A DNA stretch of 64,000 bases, from NCBI GenBank assembly GCA_963971535.1, contig OZ020589.1:51599956-51663955 (forward strand), in the 5' to 3' direction. Under the pieces are notes generated by a model, which made no database searches, had not been told where the DNA came from, and was given only the letters and a program-made list of their open reading frames with translations. A program made the position numbers and the translations under genes. Positions 44,620 to 58,700 of the stretch are shown here, in pieces; within the stretch, counting starts at the first letter, position 1; each line of letters opens with the position of its first letter. This DNA is from Notolepis coatsorum (taxonomy: Eukaryota; Chordata; Actinopteri; Aulopiformes; Paralepididae).

Positions 44620-47600
44620 GGATCCACAGAACAAAGAGTGAGGAATAAACAGAGTAAAGAGTGAGGAATAAACTAATCAAAGAGTGAGGGATAAACTGAG
44701 CAAAGAGGGAGGGATTAACAGAGCAAAGAGTGAGTGATAAATGGAGTGAATAGTGAGGAATAAACAGAACAAAGAGTGGGGAATAAACAGAGCAACTAGT
44801 GATGAATAAACAGAGCAACGAGTGAGGAATACACAGAACAAAGAGTGAGGAATAAACAGAACAAAGAGTGAGGAATAAACACAACAAAGAGTGATGGATA
44901 AACAGAGCAAAGAGTGAGGAATAAACAGAGCAAAGGGTGATGAATAAACAGAGCAAAGGGTGAGGAATAAACAGAGCAAATAATGAGGAATAAACAGAAA
45001 AAAGGGTGAGGAATAAACAGAACAAAGACTGAAAGGATAAACAGAGCAAGAAGTGAGGAATAAACAGAACAAAGGGTGACAGATAAAAAGAGAAAAGAGT
45101 GAGGAATAAACAGAACAAATAATGAGGAATAAACAGCAAAGACTGAGGAATACACCGACCAAAGAATGAGGAATACAGAGCAAAGAGTGAGGAATGAACA
45201 GAAGAGTGAGGAATAAACAAAGCAAAGAGTGAGGGATAAACAGAGCAAAGAGTGGGGAATAAACAGAAAAAATAGTGAGGAATGAACAGAGTAAAGAGTG
45301 AGGAATAAACTGAGCAAAGAGTCAGGAATAAACCAAGCAAAGAGTGAGGGATAAACAGATCAAATAGTAAGGGATAAACAGAGCAATGAGCGAGGAATAA
45401 ACATAGCAAAGAGTGAGGAATAAACAGAGCAAAGAGTGATGAATAAACAGCAGAGTGAGGAATAAACAGAGCAAAGAGTGGGGAATAAACAGAGCAAATA
45501 GTGAGGAATAAATAGAAAAAATAGTGAGGAATGAACATAGTAAAGAGTGAGGAATAAACTGAGCAAAGAGTCAGGAATAAAGAGAGCAAAGAGTGAGGGA
45601 TAAACAGATTAAAGAGTAAGGGATAAACAGAGCAACGAGTGAGGAATAAACATAGCAAAGAGTGAGGAATAAACAGAGCAAAGAGTGAGGAATAAACAGC
45701 AAAGAGTGAGGAATAAACAGAGCAAAGAGTGGGGAATAAACAGAGCAAAGAGTGGGAAATGAACAGAGCAAAGAGTGATGGATAAACATAGCAAAACGCG
45801 AGGAATAAACAGAGCAAATGGTTAGGAATAAACAGAGAAAATGGTGAGGAATAAACAGAGCAAATAGTGAGGAATAAACTGAACAAAGAGTGACAGATAA
45901 ACAGAGCAAAGAGTGAGGAATAAACAGAACAACGAGTTAGGAATACACCAAGCAAAGAGTGAGGAATAAACAGAACAAATAGTGAGGAATACACAGAACA
46001 AAGAGTGAGGAATACACAGAACAAAGAATGAGGAATAAAGAGCAAAGAGTCAAGAATAAACAAAACAAAGAGTGAGGAATAAACAGAACAAAGAGTGACG
46101 GATAAACAGATCAAATAGTGAGGAATAAACAGAACAACAAGTTAGGAATACACCAAGCAAAGAGGGAGGAATAAACAGAATAAAAAGAGTGAGGAATACA
46201 CAGAACAAAGAGTGAGGAATACACAGAACAAAAAATGAGGAATAAAGAGCAAAGAGTGAGGAATAAACAGAACAAAGAGTGAGGAATAAACAGCAAACAG
46301 TGAGGTATAAACAGAGCAAATAGTGGGGAATAAACAGAGCAAAGAGTGGGGAATAAACAGAGCAAAGAGTGGGGAATGAACAGAGTAAAGAGTGAGGAAT
46401 AAACTGAGCAAAAAGTGAGGGATAAACAGACCAAAGAGTAAAGGATAAACAGAGCAACAAGTGAGGAATAAACATAGAAAAGAGTGAGGAATAAACAGAG
46501 CAAAGAGTGAGGAATAAACAGCAGAGTGAGGAATAAACAGAGCAAAGAGTGGGGAATAAACAGAGCAAAGCGTGGGGAATGAACAGAGCAACGAGTGATG
46601 GATAAACAGAGCAAAACGTGAGGAATAAACAGAGCAAAGGGTGAGGAATAAACAGAACAAAGAGTGAGGAATAAACAGAACAAAGAGTGAGGAATAAACA
46701 GAACAAAGAGTGACGGATAAACAGAGCAAAGAGTGAGGAATAAACAGAACAATGAGTTAGGAATACACCAAGCAAAGAGTGAGGAATACACAGAACAAAG
46801 AATGAGGAATACACAGAACAAAGAGTGACGGATAAACAGATCAAAGAGTGAGGAATCAACAGAACAACGAGTTAGGAATACACCAAGCAAAGAGGGAGAA
46901 ATAAACAGAACAAAGAGTGAGGAATACACATAACAAAGAGTGAGGAATACACATAACAAAGAATGAGGAATAAAGAGCAAAGAGTGAGGAATAAACAGAA
47001 CAATGAGTGAGGAATAAACAGAACAAAGAGTGACGGATAAACAGAACAAAGAGTCAGTGATAAACAGATCAAAGAGTGAGGTATAAACATATCAAAGAGT
47101 GAGGGATAAACAGAGCAAAGAGTGAAGAATAAACAGAGCAAAGACTGATGGATAAAGAGCCAAGAGTGAGGAATACACAGAACAAAGAGTGAGGAATAAA
47201 CAGAACAAATGGTGAGGAATAAACAGAGCAAATAATGAGGAATAAACAGAACAAAGGGTGAGGAATAAACTGAACAAAGACTGACGGATAAACAGAGCAA
47301 GGAGTGAGGAATAAACAGAACAAAGTGTGGGGAATGAACAGAGCAACGAGTGATGGATAAACAGAGCAAAACGTGAGGAATAAACAGAGCAAAGGGTGAA
47401 GAATAAACAGAACAAAGAGTGAGGAATAAACAGAACAAAGAGTGAGGAATAAACAGAACAAAGAGTGACGGATAAACAGAGCAAAGAGTGAGGAATAAAC
47501 AGAACAACGAGTTAGGAATACACCAAGCAAAGAGTGAGGAATACACAGAACAAAGAATGAGGAATACACAGAACAAAGAGTGACGGATAAACAGATCAAA

Positions 47601-50600
47601 GAGTGAGGAATCAACAGAACAACGAGTTAGGAATACACCAAGCAAAGAGGGAGAAATAAACAGAACAAAGAGTGAGGAATACACATAACAAAGAGTGAGG
47701 AATACACATAACAAAGAATGAGGAATAAAGAGCAAAGAGTGAGGAATAAACAGAACAATGAGTGAGGAATAAACAGAACAAAGAGTGACGGATAAACAGA
47801 ACAAAGAGTCAGTGATAAACAGATCAAAGAGTGAGGTATAAACATATCAAAGAGTGAGGGATAAACAGAGCAAAGAGTGAAGAATAAACAGAGCAAAGAC
47901 TGATGGATAAAGAGCCAAGAGTGAGGAATACACAGAACAAAGAGTGAGGAATAAACAGAACAAATGGTGAGGAATAAACAGAGCAAATAATGAGGAATAA
48001 ACAGAACAAAGGGTGAGGAATAAACTGAACAAAGACTGACGGATAAACAGAGCAAGGAGTGAGGAATAAACAGAACAAAGGGTGACAGATACAAATAGCA
48101 AAGAGTGAGGAATAAACAGAACAAAGAATGAGGAATAAACAGCAAAGAGTGAGGAATAAACAAAGCAAAGAGTGGGGAATAAACAGAGCAAATAGTGGGG
48201 AATAAACAGATCAAAGAGTGAGGGATAAAAAGAGCAAATAGTGAGGAATAAACAGAGCAAATGTTGAGGAATAAACAGAGCAAATAGTGAGGGATAAACA
48301 GAGCAAAGAGTGAGGAATAAAAAAAGAGTGAGGGATCCACAGAACAAAGAGTGAGGAATAAACAGAGTAAAGAGTGAGGAATAAACTAATCAAAGAGTGA
48401 GGGATAAACTGAGCAAAGAGGGAGGGATTAACAGAGCAAAGAGTGAGTGATAAATGGAGTGAATAGTGAGGAATAAACAGAACAAAGAGTGGGGAATAAA
48501 CAGAGCAACTAGTGATGAATAAACAGAGCAACGAGTGAGGAATACACAGAACAAAGAGTGAGGAATAAACAGAACAAAGAGTGAGGAATAAACACAACAA
48601 AGAGTGATGGATAAACAGAGCAAAGAGTGAGGAATAAACAGAGCAAAGGGTGATGAATAAACAGAGCAAAGGGTGAGGAATAAACAGAGCAAATAATGAG
48701 GAATAAACAGAAAAAAGGGTGAGGAATAAACAGAACAAAGACTGAAAGGATAAACAGAGCAAGAAGTGAGGAATAAACAGAACAAAGGGTGACAGATAAA
48801 AAGAGCAAAGAGTGAGGAATAAACAGAACAAATAATGAGGAATAAATAGCAAAGACTGAGGAATACACCGAACAAAGAATGATGAATAAAGAGCAAAGAG
48901 TGAGGAATGAACAGAAGAGTGAGGAATAAACAAAGCAAAGAGTGAGGGATAAACAGAGCAAAGAGTGGGGAATAAACAGAAAAAATAGTGAGGAATGAAC
49001 AGAGTAAAGAGTGAGGAATAAACTGAGCAAAGAGTCAGGAATAAACAAAGCAAAGAGTGAGGGATAAACAGATCAAATAGTAAGGGATAAACAGAGCAAT
49101 GAGCGAGGAATAAACATAGCAAAGAGTGAGGAATAAACAGAGCAAAGAGTGATGAATAAACAGCAGAGTGAGGAATAAACAGAGCAAAGAGTGGGGAATA
49201 AACAGAGCAAATAGTGAGGAATAAATAGAAAAAATAGTGAGGAATGAACATAGTAAAGAGTGAGGAATAAACTGAGCAAAGAGTCAGGAATAAAGAGAGC
49301 AAAGAGTGAGGGATAAACAGATTAAAGAGTAAGGGATAAACAGAGCAACGCGTGAGGAATAAACATAGCAAAGAGTGAGGAATAAACAGAGCAAAGAGTG
49401 AGGAATAAACAGAGCAAAGAGTGGGGAATAAACAGAGCAAAGAGTGGGGAATGAACAGAGCAAAGAGTGATGGATAAACATAGCAAAACGTGAGGAATAA
49501 ACAGAGCAAATGGTTAGGAATAAACAGAGAAAATGGTGAGGAATAAACAGAGCAAATTGTGAGGAATAAACTGAACAAAGAGTGACGGATAAACAGAGCA
49601 AAGAGTGAGGAATAAACAGAACAACGAGTTAGGAATACACCAAGCAAAGAGTGAGGAATAAACAGAACAAATAGTGAGGAATACACAGAACAAAGAGTGA
49701 GGAATACACAGAACAAAGAATGAGGAATAAAGAGCAAAGAGTCAAGAATAAACAAAACAAAGAGTGAGGAATAAACAGAACAAAGAGTGACGGATAAACA
49801 GATCAAATAGTGAGGAATAAACAGAACAACAAGTTAGGAATACACCAAGCAAAGAGGGAGGAATAAACAGAATAAAAAGAGTGAGGAATACACAGAACAA
49901 ATAGTGAGGAATACACAGAACAAAAAATGAGGAATAAAGAGCAAAGAGTGAGGAATAAACAGAACAAAGAGTGAGGAATAAACAGCAAACAGTGAGGTAT
50001 AAACAGAGCAAATAGTGGGGAATAAACAGAGCAAAGAGTGGGGAATAAACAGAGCAAAGAGTGGGGAATGAACAGAGTAAAGAGTGAGGAATAAACTGAG
50101 CAAAGAGTGAGGGATAAACAGACCAAAGAGTAAGGGATAAACAGAGCAACAAGTGAGGAATAAACATAGAAAAGAGTGAGGAATAAACAGAGCAAAGAGT
50201 GAGGAATAAACAGCAGAGTGAGGAATAAACAGAGCAAAGAGTGGGGAATAAACAGAGCAAAGCGTGGGGAATGAACAGAGCAACGAGTGATGGATAAACA
50301 GAGCAAAACGTGAGGAATAAACAGAGCAAAGGGTGAGGAATAAACAGAACAAAGAGTGAGGAATAAACAGAACAAAGAGTGAGGAATAAACAGAACAAAG
50401 AGTGACGGATAAACAGAGCAAAGAGTGAGGAATAAACAGAACAACGAGTTAGGAATACACCAAGCAAAGAGTGAGGAATACACAGAACAAAGAATGAGGA
50501 ATACACAGAACAAAGAGTGACGGATAAACAGATCAAAGAGTGAGGAATCAACAGAACAACGAGTTAGGAATACACCAAGCAAAGAGGGAGAAATAAACAG

Positions 50601-53600
50601 AACAAAGAGTGAGGAATACACATAACAAAGAGTGAGGAATACACATAACAAAGAATGAGGAATAAAGAGCAAAGAGTGAGGAATAAACAGAACAATGAGT
50701 GAGGAATAAACAGAACAAAGAGTGACGGATAAACAGAACAAAGAGTCAGTGATAAACAGATCAAAGAGTGAGGTATAAACATATCAAAGAGTGAGGGATA
50801 AACAGAGCAAAGAGTGAAGAATAAACAGAGCAAAGACTGATGGATAAAGAGCCAAGAGTGAGGAATACACAGAACAAAGAGTGAGGAATAAACAGAACAA
50901 ATGGTGAGGAATAAACAGAGCAAATAATGAGGAATAAACAGAACAAAGGGTGAGGAATAAACTGAACAAAGACTGACGGATAAACAGAGCAAGGAGTGAG
51001 GAATAAACAGAACAAAGGGTGGGGAATGAACAGAGCAACGAGTGATGGATAAACAGAGCAAAACGTGAGGAATAAACAGAGCAAAGGGTGAGGAATAAAC
51101 AGAACAAAGAGTGAGGAATAAACAGAACAAAGAGTGAGGAATAAACAGAACAAAGAGTGACGGATAAACAGAGCAAAGAGTGAGGAATAAACAGAACAAC
51201 GTGTTAGGAATACACCAAGCAAAGAGTGAGGAATACACAGAACAAAGAATGAGGAATACACAGAACAAAGAGTGACGGATAAACAGATCAAAGAGTGAGG
51301 AATCAACAGAACAACGAGTTAGGAATACACCAAGCAAAGAGGGAGAAATAAACAGAACAAAGAGTGAGGAATACACATAACAAAGAGTGAGGAATACACA
51401 TAACAAAGAATGAGGAATAAAGAGCAAAGAGTGAGGAATAAACAGAACAATGAGTGAGGAATAAACAGAACAAAGAGTGACGGATAAACAGAACAAAGAG
51501 TCAGTGATAAACAGATCAAAGAGTGAGGTATAAACATATCAAAGAGTGAGGGATAAACAGAGCAAAGAGTGAAGAATAAACAGAGCAAAGACTGATGGAT
51601 AAAGAGCCAAGAGTGAGGAATACACAGAACAAAGAGTGAGGAATAAACAGAACAAATGGTGAGGAATAAACAGAGCAAATAATGAGGAATAAACAGAACA
51701 AAGGGTGAGGAATAAACTGAACAAAGACTGACGGATAAACAGAGCAAGGAGTGAGGAATAAACAGAACAAAGGGTGACAGATACAAATAGCAAAGAGTGA
51801 GGAATAAACAGAACAAAGAATGAGGAATAAACAGCAAAGAGTGAGGAATAAACAAAGCAAAGAGTGGGGAATAAACAGAGCAAATAGTGGGGAATAAACA
51901 GATCAAAGAGTGAGGGATAAAAAGAGCAAATAGTGAGGAATAAACAGAGCAAATGTTGAGGAATAAACAGAGCAAATAGTGAGGGATAAACAGAGCAAAG
52001 AGTGAGGAATAAAAAAAGAGTGAGGGATCCACAGAACAAAGAGTGAGGAATAAACAGAGTAAAGAGTGAGGAATAAACTAATCAAAGAGTGAGGGATAAA
52101 CTGAGCAAAGAGGGAGGGATTAACAGAGCAAAGAGTGAGTGATAAATGGAGTGAATAGTGAGGAATAAACAGAACAAAGAGTGGGGAATAAACAGAGCAA
52201 CTAGTGATGAATAAACAGAGCAACGAGTGAGGAATACACAGAACAAAGAGTGAGGAATAAACAGAACAAAGAGTGAGGAATAAACACAACAAAGAGTGAT
52301 GGATAAACAGAGCAAAGAGTGAGGAATAAACAGAGCAAAGGGTGATGAATAAACAGAGCAAAGGGTGAGGAATAAACAGAGCAAATAATGAGGAATAAAC
52401 AGAAAAAAGGGTGAGGAATAAACAGAACAAAGACTGAAAGGATAAACAGAGCAAGAAGTGAGGAATAAACAGAACAAAGGGTGACAGATAAAAAGAGCAA
52501 AGAGTGAGGAATAAACAGAACAAATAATGAGGAATAAATAGCAAAGACTGAGGAATACACCGAACAAAGAATGATGAATAAAGAGCAAAGAGTGAGGAAT
52601 GAACAGAAGAGTGAGGAATAAACAAAGCAAAGAGTGAGGGATAAACAGAGCAAAGAGTGGGGAATAAACAGAAAAAATAGTGAGGAATGAACAGAGTAAA
52701 GAGTGAGGAATAAACTGAGCAAAGAGTCAGGAATAAACAAAGCAAAGAGTGAGGGATAAACAGATCAAATAGTAAGGGATAAACAGAGCAATGAGCGAGG
52801 AATAAACATAGCAAAGAGTGAGGAATAAACAGAGCAAAGAGTGATGAATAAACAGCAGAGTGAGGAATAAACAGAGCAAAGAGTGGGGAATAAACAGAGC
52901 AAATAGTGAGGAATAAATAGAAAAAATAGTGAGGAATGAACATAGTAAAGAGTGAGGAATAAACTGAGCAAAGAGTCAGGAATAAAGAGAGCAAAGAGTG
53001 AGGGATAAACAGATTAAAGAGTAAGGGATAAACAGAGCAACGCGTGAGGAATAAACATAGCAAAGAGTGAGGAATAAACAGAGCAAAGAGTGAGGAATAA
53101 ACAGCAGAGTGAGGAATAAACAGAGCAAAGAGTGGGGAATAAACAGAGCAAAGAGTGGGGAATGAACAGAGCAAAGAGTGATGGATAAACATAGCAAAAC
53201 GTGAGGAATAAACAGAGCAAATGGTTAGGAATAAACAGAGAAAATGGTGAGGAATAAACAGAGCAAATTGTGAGGAATAAACTGAACAAAGAGTGACGGA
53301 TAAACAGAGCAAAGAGTGAGGAATAAACAGAACAACGAGTTAGGAATACACCAAGCAAAGAGTGAGGAATAAACAGAACAAATAGTGAGGAATACACAGA
53401 ACAAAGAGTGAGGAATACACAGAACAAAGAATGAGGAATAAAGAGCAAAGAGTCAAGAATAAACAAAACAAAGAGTGAGGAATAAACAGAACAAAGAGTG
53501 ACGGATAAACAGATCAAATAGTGAGGAATAAACAGAACAACAAGTTAGGAATACACCAAGCAAAGAGGGAGGAATAAACAGAATAAAAAGAGTGAGGAAT

Positions 53601-55735
53601 ACACAGAACAAAGAGTGAGGAATACACAGAACAAAAAATGAGGAATAAAGAGCAAAGAGTGAGGAATAAACAGAACAAAGAGTGAGGAATAAACAGCAAA
53701 CAGTGAGGTATAAACAGAGCAAATAGTGGGGAATAAACAGAGCAAAGAGTGGGGAATAAACAGAGCAAAGAGTGGGGAATGAACAGAGTAAAGAGTGAGG
53801 AATAAACTGAGCAAAGAGTGAGGGATAAACAGACCAAAGAGTAAGGGATAAACAGAGCAACAAGTGAGGAATAAACATAGAAAAGAGTGAGGAATAAACA
53901 GAGCAAAGAGTGAGGAATAAACAGCAGAGTGAGGAAAAAACAGAGCAAAGAGTGGGGAATAAACAGAGCAAAGCGTGGGGAATGAACAGAGCAACGAGTG
54001 ATGGATAAACAGAGCAAAACGTGAGGAATAAACAGAGCAAAGGGTGAGGAATAAACAGAACAAAGAGTGAGGAATAAACAGAACAAAGAGTGAGGAATAA
54101 ACAGAACAAAGAGTGACGGATAAACAGAGCAAAGAGTGAGGAATAAACAGAACAACGAGTTAGGAATACACCAAGCAAAGAGTGAGGAATACACAGAACA
54201 AAGAATGAGGAATACACAGAACAAAGAGTGACGGATAAACAGATCAAAGAGTGAGGAATCAACAGCACAACGAGTTAGGAATACACCAAGCAAAGAGGGA
54301 GAAATAAACAGAACAAAGAGTGAGGAATACACATAACAAAGAGTGAGGAATACACATAACAAAGAATGAGGAATAAAGAGCAAAGAGTGAGGAATAAACA
54401 GAACAATGAGTGAGGAATAAACAGAACAAAGAGTGACGGATAAACAGAACAAAGAGTCAGTGATAAACAGATCAAAGAGTGAGGTATAAACATATCAAAG
54501 AGTGAGGGATAAACAGAGCAAAGAGTGAAGAATAAACAGAGCAAAGACTGATGGATAAAGAGCCAAGAGTGAGGAATACACAGAACAAAGAGTGAGGAAT
54601 AAACAGAACAAATGGTGAGGAATAAACAGAGCAAATAATGAGGAATAAACAGAACAAAGGGTGAGGAATAAACTGAACAAAGACTGACGGATAAACAGAG
54701 CAAGGAGTGAGGAATAAACAGAACAAAGGGTGGGGAATGAACAGAGCAACGAGTGATGGATAAACAGAGCAAAACGTGAGGAATAAACAGAGCAAAGGGT
54801 GAGGAATAAACAGAACAAAGAGTGAGGAATAAACAGAACAAAGAGTGAGGAATAAACAGAACAAAGAGTGACGGATAAACAGAGCAAAGAGTGAGGAATA
54901 AACAGAACAACGAGTTAGGAATACACCAAGCAAAGAGTGAGGAATACACAGAACAAAGAATGAGGAATACACAGAACAAAGAGTGACGGATAAACAGATC
55001 AAAGAGTGAGGAATCAACAGAACAACGAGTTAGGAATACACCAAGCAAAGAGGGAGAAATAAACAGAACAAAGAGTGAGGAATACACATAACAAAGAGTG
55101 AGGAATACACATAACAAAGAATGAGGAATAAAGAGCAAAGAGTGAGGAATAAACAGAACAATGAGTGAGGAATAAACAGAACAAAGAGTGACGGATAAAC
55201 AGAACAAAGAGTCAGTGATAAACAGATCAAAGAGTGAGGTATAAACATATCAAAGAGTGAGGGATAAACAGAGCAAAGAGTGAAGAATAAACAGAGCAAA
55301 GACTGATGGATAAAGAGCCAAGAGTGAGGAATACACAGAACAAAGAGTGAGGAATAAACAGAACAAATGGTGAGGAATAAACAGAGCAAATAATGAGGAA
55401 TAAACAGAACAAAGGGTGAGGAATAAACTGAACAAAGACTGACGGATAAACAGAGCAAGGAGTGAGGAATAAACAGAACAAAGGGTGACAGATACAAATA
55501 GCAAAGAGTGAGGAATAAACAGAACAAAGAATGAGGAATAAACAGCAAAGAGTGAGGAATAAACAAAGCAAAGAGTGGGGAATAAACAGAGCAAATAGTG
55601 GGGAATAAACAGATCAAAGAGTGAGGGATAAAAAGAGCAAATAGTGAGGAATAAACAGAGCAAATGTTGAGGAATAAACAGAGCAAATAGTGAGGGATAA
55701 ACAGAGTAAAGAGTGAGGAATAAAAAAAGAGTGAG
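44620..55735. repeat. Higher-order repeats of ~3.7 kb (three copies)
   Basis: Copies at 44620-48332, 48333-52024 and 52025-55735, measured between GGATCC variants (3713, 3692 and 3711 bp). Variant units keep the same order in each. The internal duplication puts the variant cagtgataaacagatc at positions 755 bp apart, for example near 47046 and 47801. Confidence 0.92.
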
Positions 55736-58700
55736 GGATCCACAGAACAAAGAGTGAGGAATAAACAGAGTAAAGAGTGAGGAATAAACTAATCAAAGAG
55801 TGAGGGATAAACTGAGCAAAGAGGGAGGGATTAACAGAGCAAAGAGTGAGTGATAAATGGAGTGAATAGTGAGGAATAAACAGAACAAAGAGTGGGGAAT
55901 AAACAGAGCAACTAGTGATGAATAAACAGAGCAACGAGTGAGGAATACACATAACAAAGAGTGAGGAATAAACAGAACAAAGAGTGAGGAATAAACACAA
56001 CAAAGAGTGATGGATAAACAGAGCAAAGAGTGAGGAATAAACAGAGCAAAGGGTGATGAATAAACAGAGCAAAGGGTGAGGAATAAACAGAGCAAATAAT
56101 GAGGAATAAACAGAAAAAAGGGTGAGGAATAAACAGAACAAAGACTGAAAGGATAAACAGAGCAAGAAGTGAGGAATAAACAGAACAAAGGGTGACAGAT
56201 AAAAAGAGCAAAGAGTGAGGAATAAACAGAACAAATAATGAGGAATAAATAGCAAAGACTGAGGAATACACCGAACAAAGAATGATGAATAAAGAGCAAA
56301 GAGTGAGGAATGAACAGAAGAGTGAGGAATAAACAAAGCAAAGAGTGAGGGATAAACAGAGCAAAGAGTGGGGAATAAACAGAAAAAATAGTGAGGAATG
56401 AACAGAGTAAAGAGTGAGGAATAAACTGAGCAAAGAGTCAGGAATAAACAAAGCAAAGAGTGAGGGATAAACAGATCAAATAGTAAGGGATAAACAGAGC
56501 AATGAGCGAGGAATAAACATAGAAAAGAGTGAGGAATAAACAGAGCAAAGAGTGATGAATAAACAGCAGAGTGAGGAATAAACAGAGCAAAGAGTGGGGA
56601 ATAAACAGAGCAAATAGTGAGGAATAAATAGAAAAAATAGTGAGGAATGAACATAGTAAAGAGTGAGGAATAAACTGAGCAAAGAGTCAGGAATAAAGAG
56701 AGCAAAGAGTGAGGGATAAACAGATTAAAGAGTAAGGGATAAACAGAGCAACGCGTGAGGAATAAACATAGCAAATAGTGAGGAATAAACAGAGCAAAGA
56801 GTGAGGAATAAACAGCAGAGTGAGGAATAAACAGAGCAAAGAGTGGGGAATAAACAGAGCAAAGAGTGGGGAATGAACAGAGTAAAGAGTGAGGAATAAA
56901 CTGAGCAAAGAGTGAGGGATAAACAGACCAAAGAGTAAGGGATAAACAGAGCAACAAGTGAGGAATAAACATAGAAAAGAGTGAGGAATAAACAGAGCAA
57001 AGAGTGAGGAATAAACAGCAGAGTGAGGAAAAAACAGAGCAAAGAGTGGGGAATAAACAGAGCAAAGCGTGGGGAATGAACAGAGCAACGAGTGATGGAT
57101 AAACAGAGCAAAACGTGAGGAATAAACAGAGCAAAGGGTGAGGAATAAACAGAACAAAGAGTGAGGAATAAACAGAACAAAGAGTGAGGAATAAACAGAA
57201 CAAAGAGTGACGGATAAACAGAGCAAAGAGTGAGGAATAAACAGAACAACGAGTTAGGAATACACCAAGCAAAGAGTGAGGAATACACAGAACAAAGAAT
57301 GAGGAATACACAGAACAAAGAGTGACGGATAAACAGATCAAAGAGTGAGGAATCAACAGCACAACGAGTTAGGAATACACCAAGCAAAGAGGGAGAAATA
57401 AACAGAACAAAGAGTGAGGAATACACATAACAAAGAGTGAGGAATACACATAACAAAGAATGAGGAATAAAGAGCAAAGAGTGAGGAATAAACAGAACAA
57501 TGAGTGAGGAATAAACAGAACAAAGAGTGACGGATAAACAGAACAAAGAGTCAGTGATAAACAGATCAAAGAGTGAGGTATAAACATATCAAAGAGTGAG
57601 GGATAAACAGAGCAAAGAGTGAAGAATAAACAGAGCAAAGACTGATGGATAAAGAGCCAAGAGTGAGGAATACACAGAACAAAGAGTGAGGAATAAACAG
57701 AACAAATGGTGAGGAATAAACAGAGCAAATAATGAGGAATAAACAGAACAAAGGGTGAGGAATAAACTGAACAAAGACTGACGGATAAACAGAGCAAGGA
57801 GTGAGGAATAAACAGAACAAAGGGTGGGGAATGAACAGAGCAACGAGTGATGGATAAACAGAGCAAAACGTGAGGAATAAACAGAGCAAAGGGTGAGGAA
57901 TAAACAGAACAAAGAGTGAGGAATAAACAGAACAAAGAGTGAGGAATAAACAGAACAAAGAGTGACGGATAAACAGAGCAAAGAGTGAGGAATAAACAGA
58001 ACAACGAGTTAGGAATACACCAAGCAAAGAGTGAGGAATACACAGAACAAAGAATGAGGAATACACAGAACAAAGAGTGACGGATAAACAGATCAAAGAG
58101 TGAGGAATCAACAGAACAACGAGTTAGGAATACACCAAGCAAAGAGGGAGAAATAAACAGAACAAAGAGTGAGGAATACACATAACAAAGAGTGAGGAAT
58201 ACACATAACAAAGAATGAGGAATAAAGAGCAAAGAGTGAGGAATAAACAGAACAATGAGTGAGGAATAAACAGAACAAAGAGTGACGGATAAACAGAACA
58301 AAGAGTCAGTGATAAACAGATCAAAGAGTGAGGTATAAACATATCAAAGAGTGAGGGATAAACAGAGCAAAGAGTGAAGAATAAACAGAGCAAAGACTGA
58401 TGGATAAAGAGCCAAGAGTGAGGAATACACAGAACAAAGAGTGAGGAATAAACAGAACAAATGGTGAGGAATAAACAGAGCAAATAATGAGGAATAAACA
58501 GAACAAAGGGTGAGGAATAAACTGAACAAAGACTGACGGATAAACAGAGCAAGGAGTGAGGAATAAACAGAACAAAGGGTGACAGATACAAATAGCAAAG
58601 AGTGAGGAATAAACAGAACAAAGAATGAGGAATAAACAGCAAAGAGTGAGGAATAAACAAAGCAAAGAGTGGGGAATAAACAGAGCAAATAGTGGGGAAT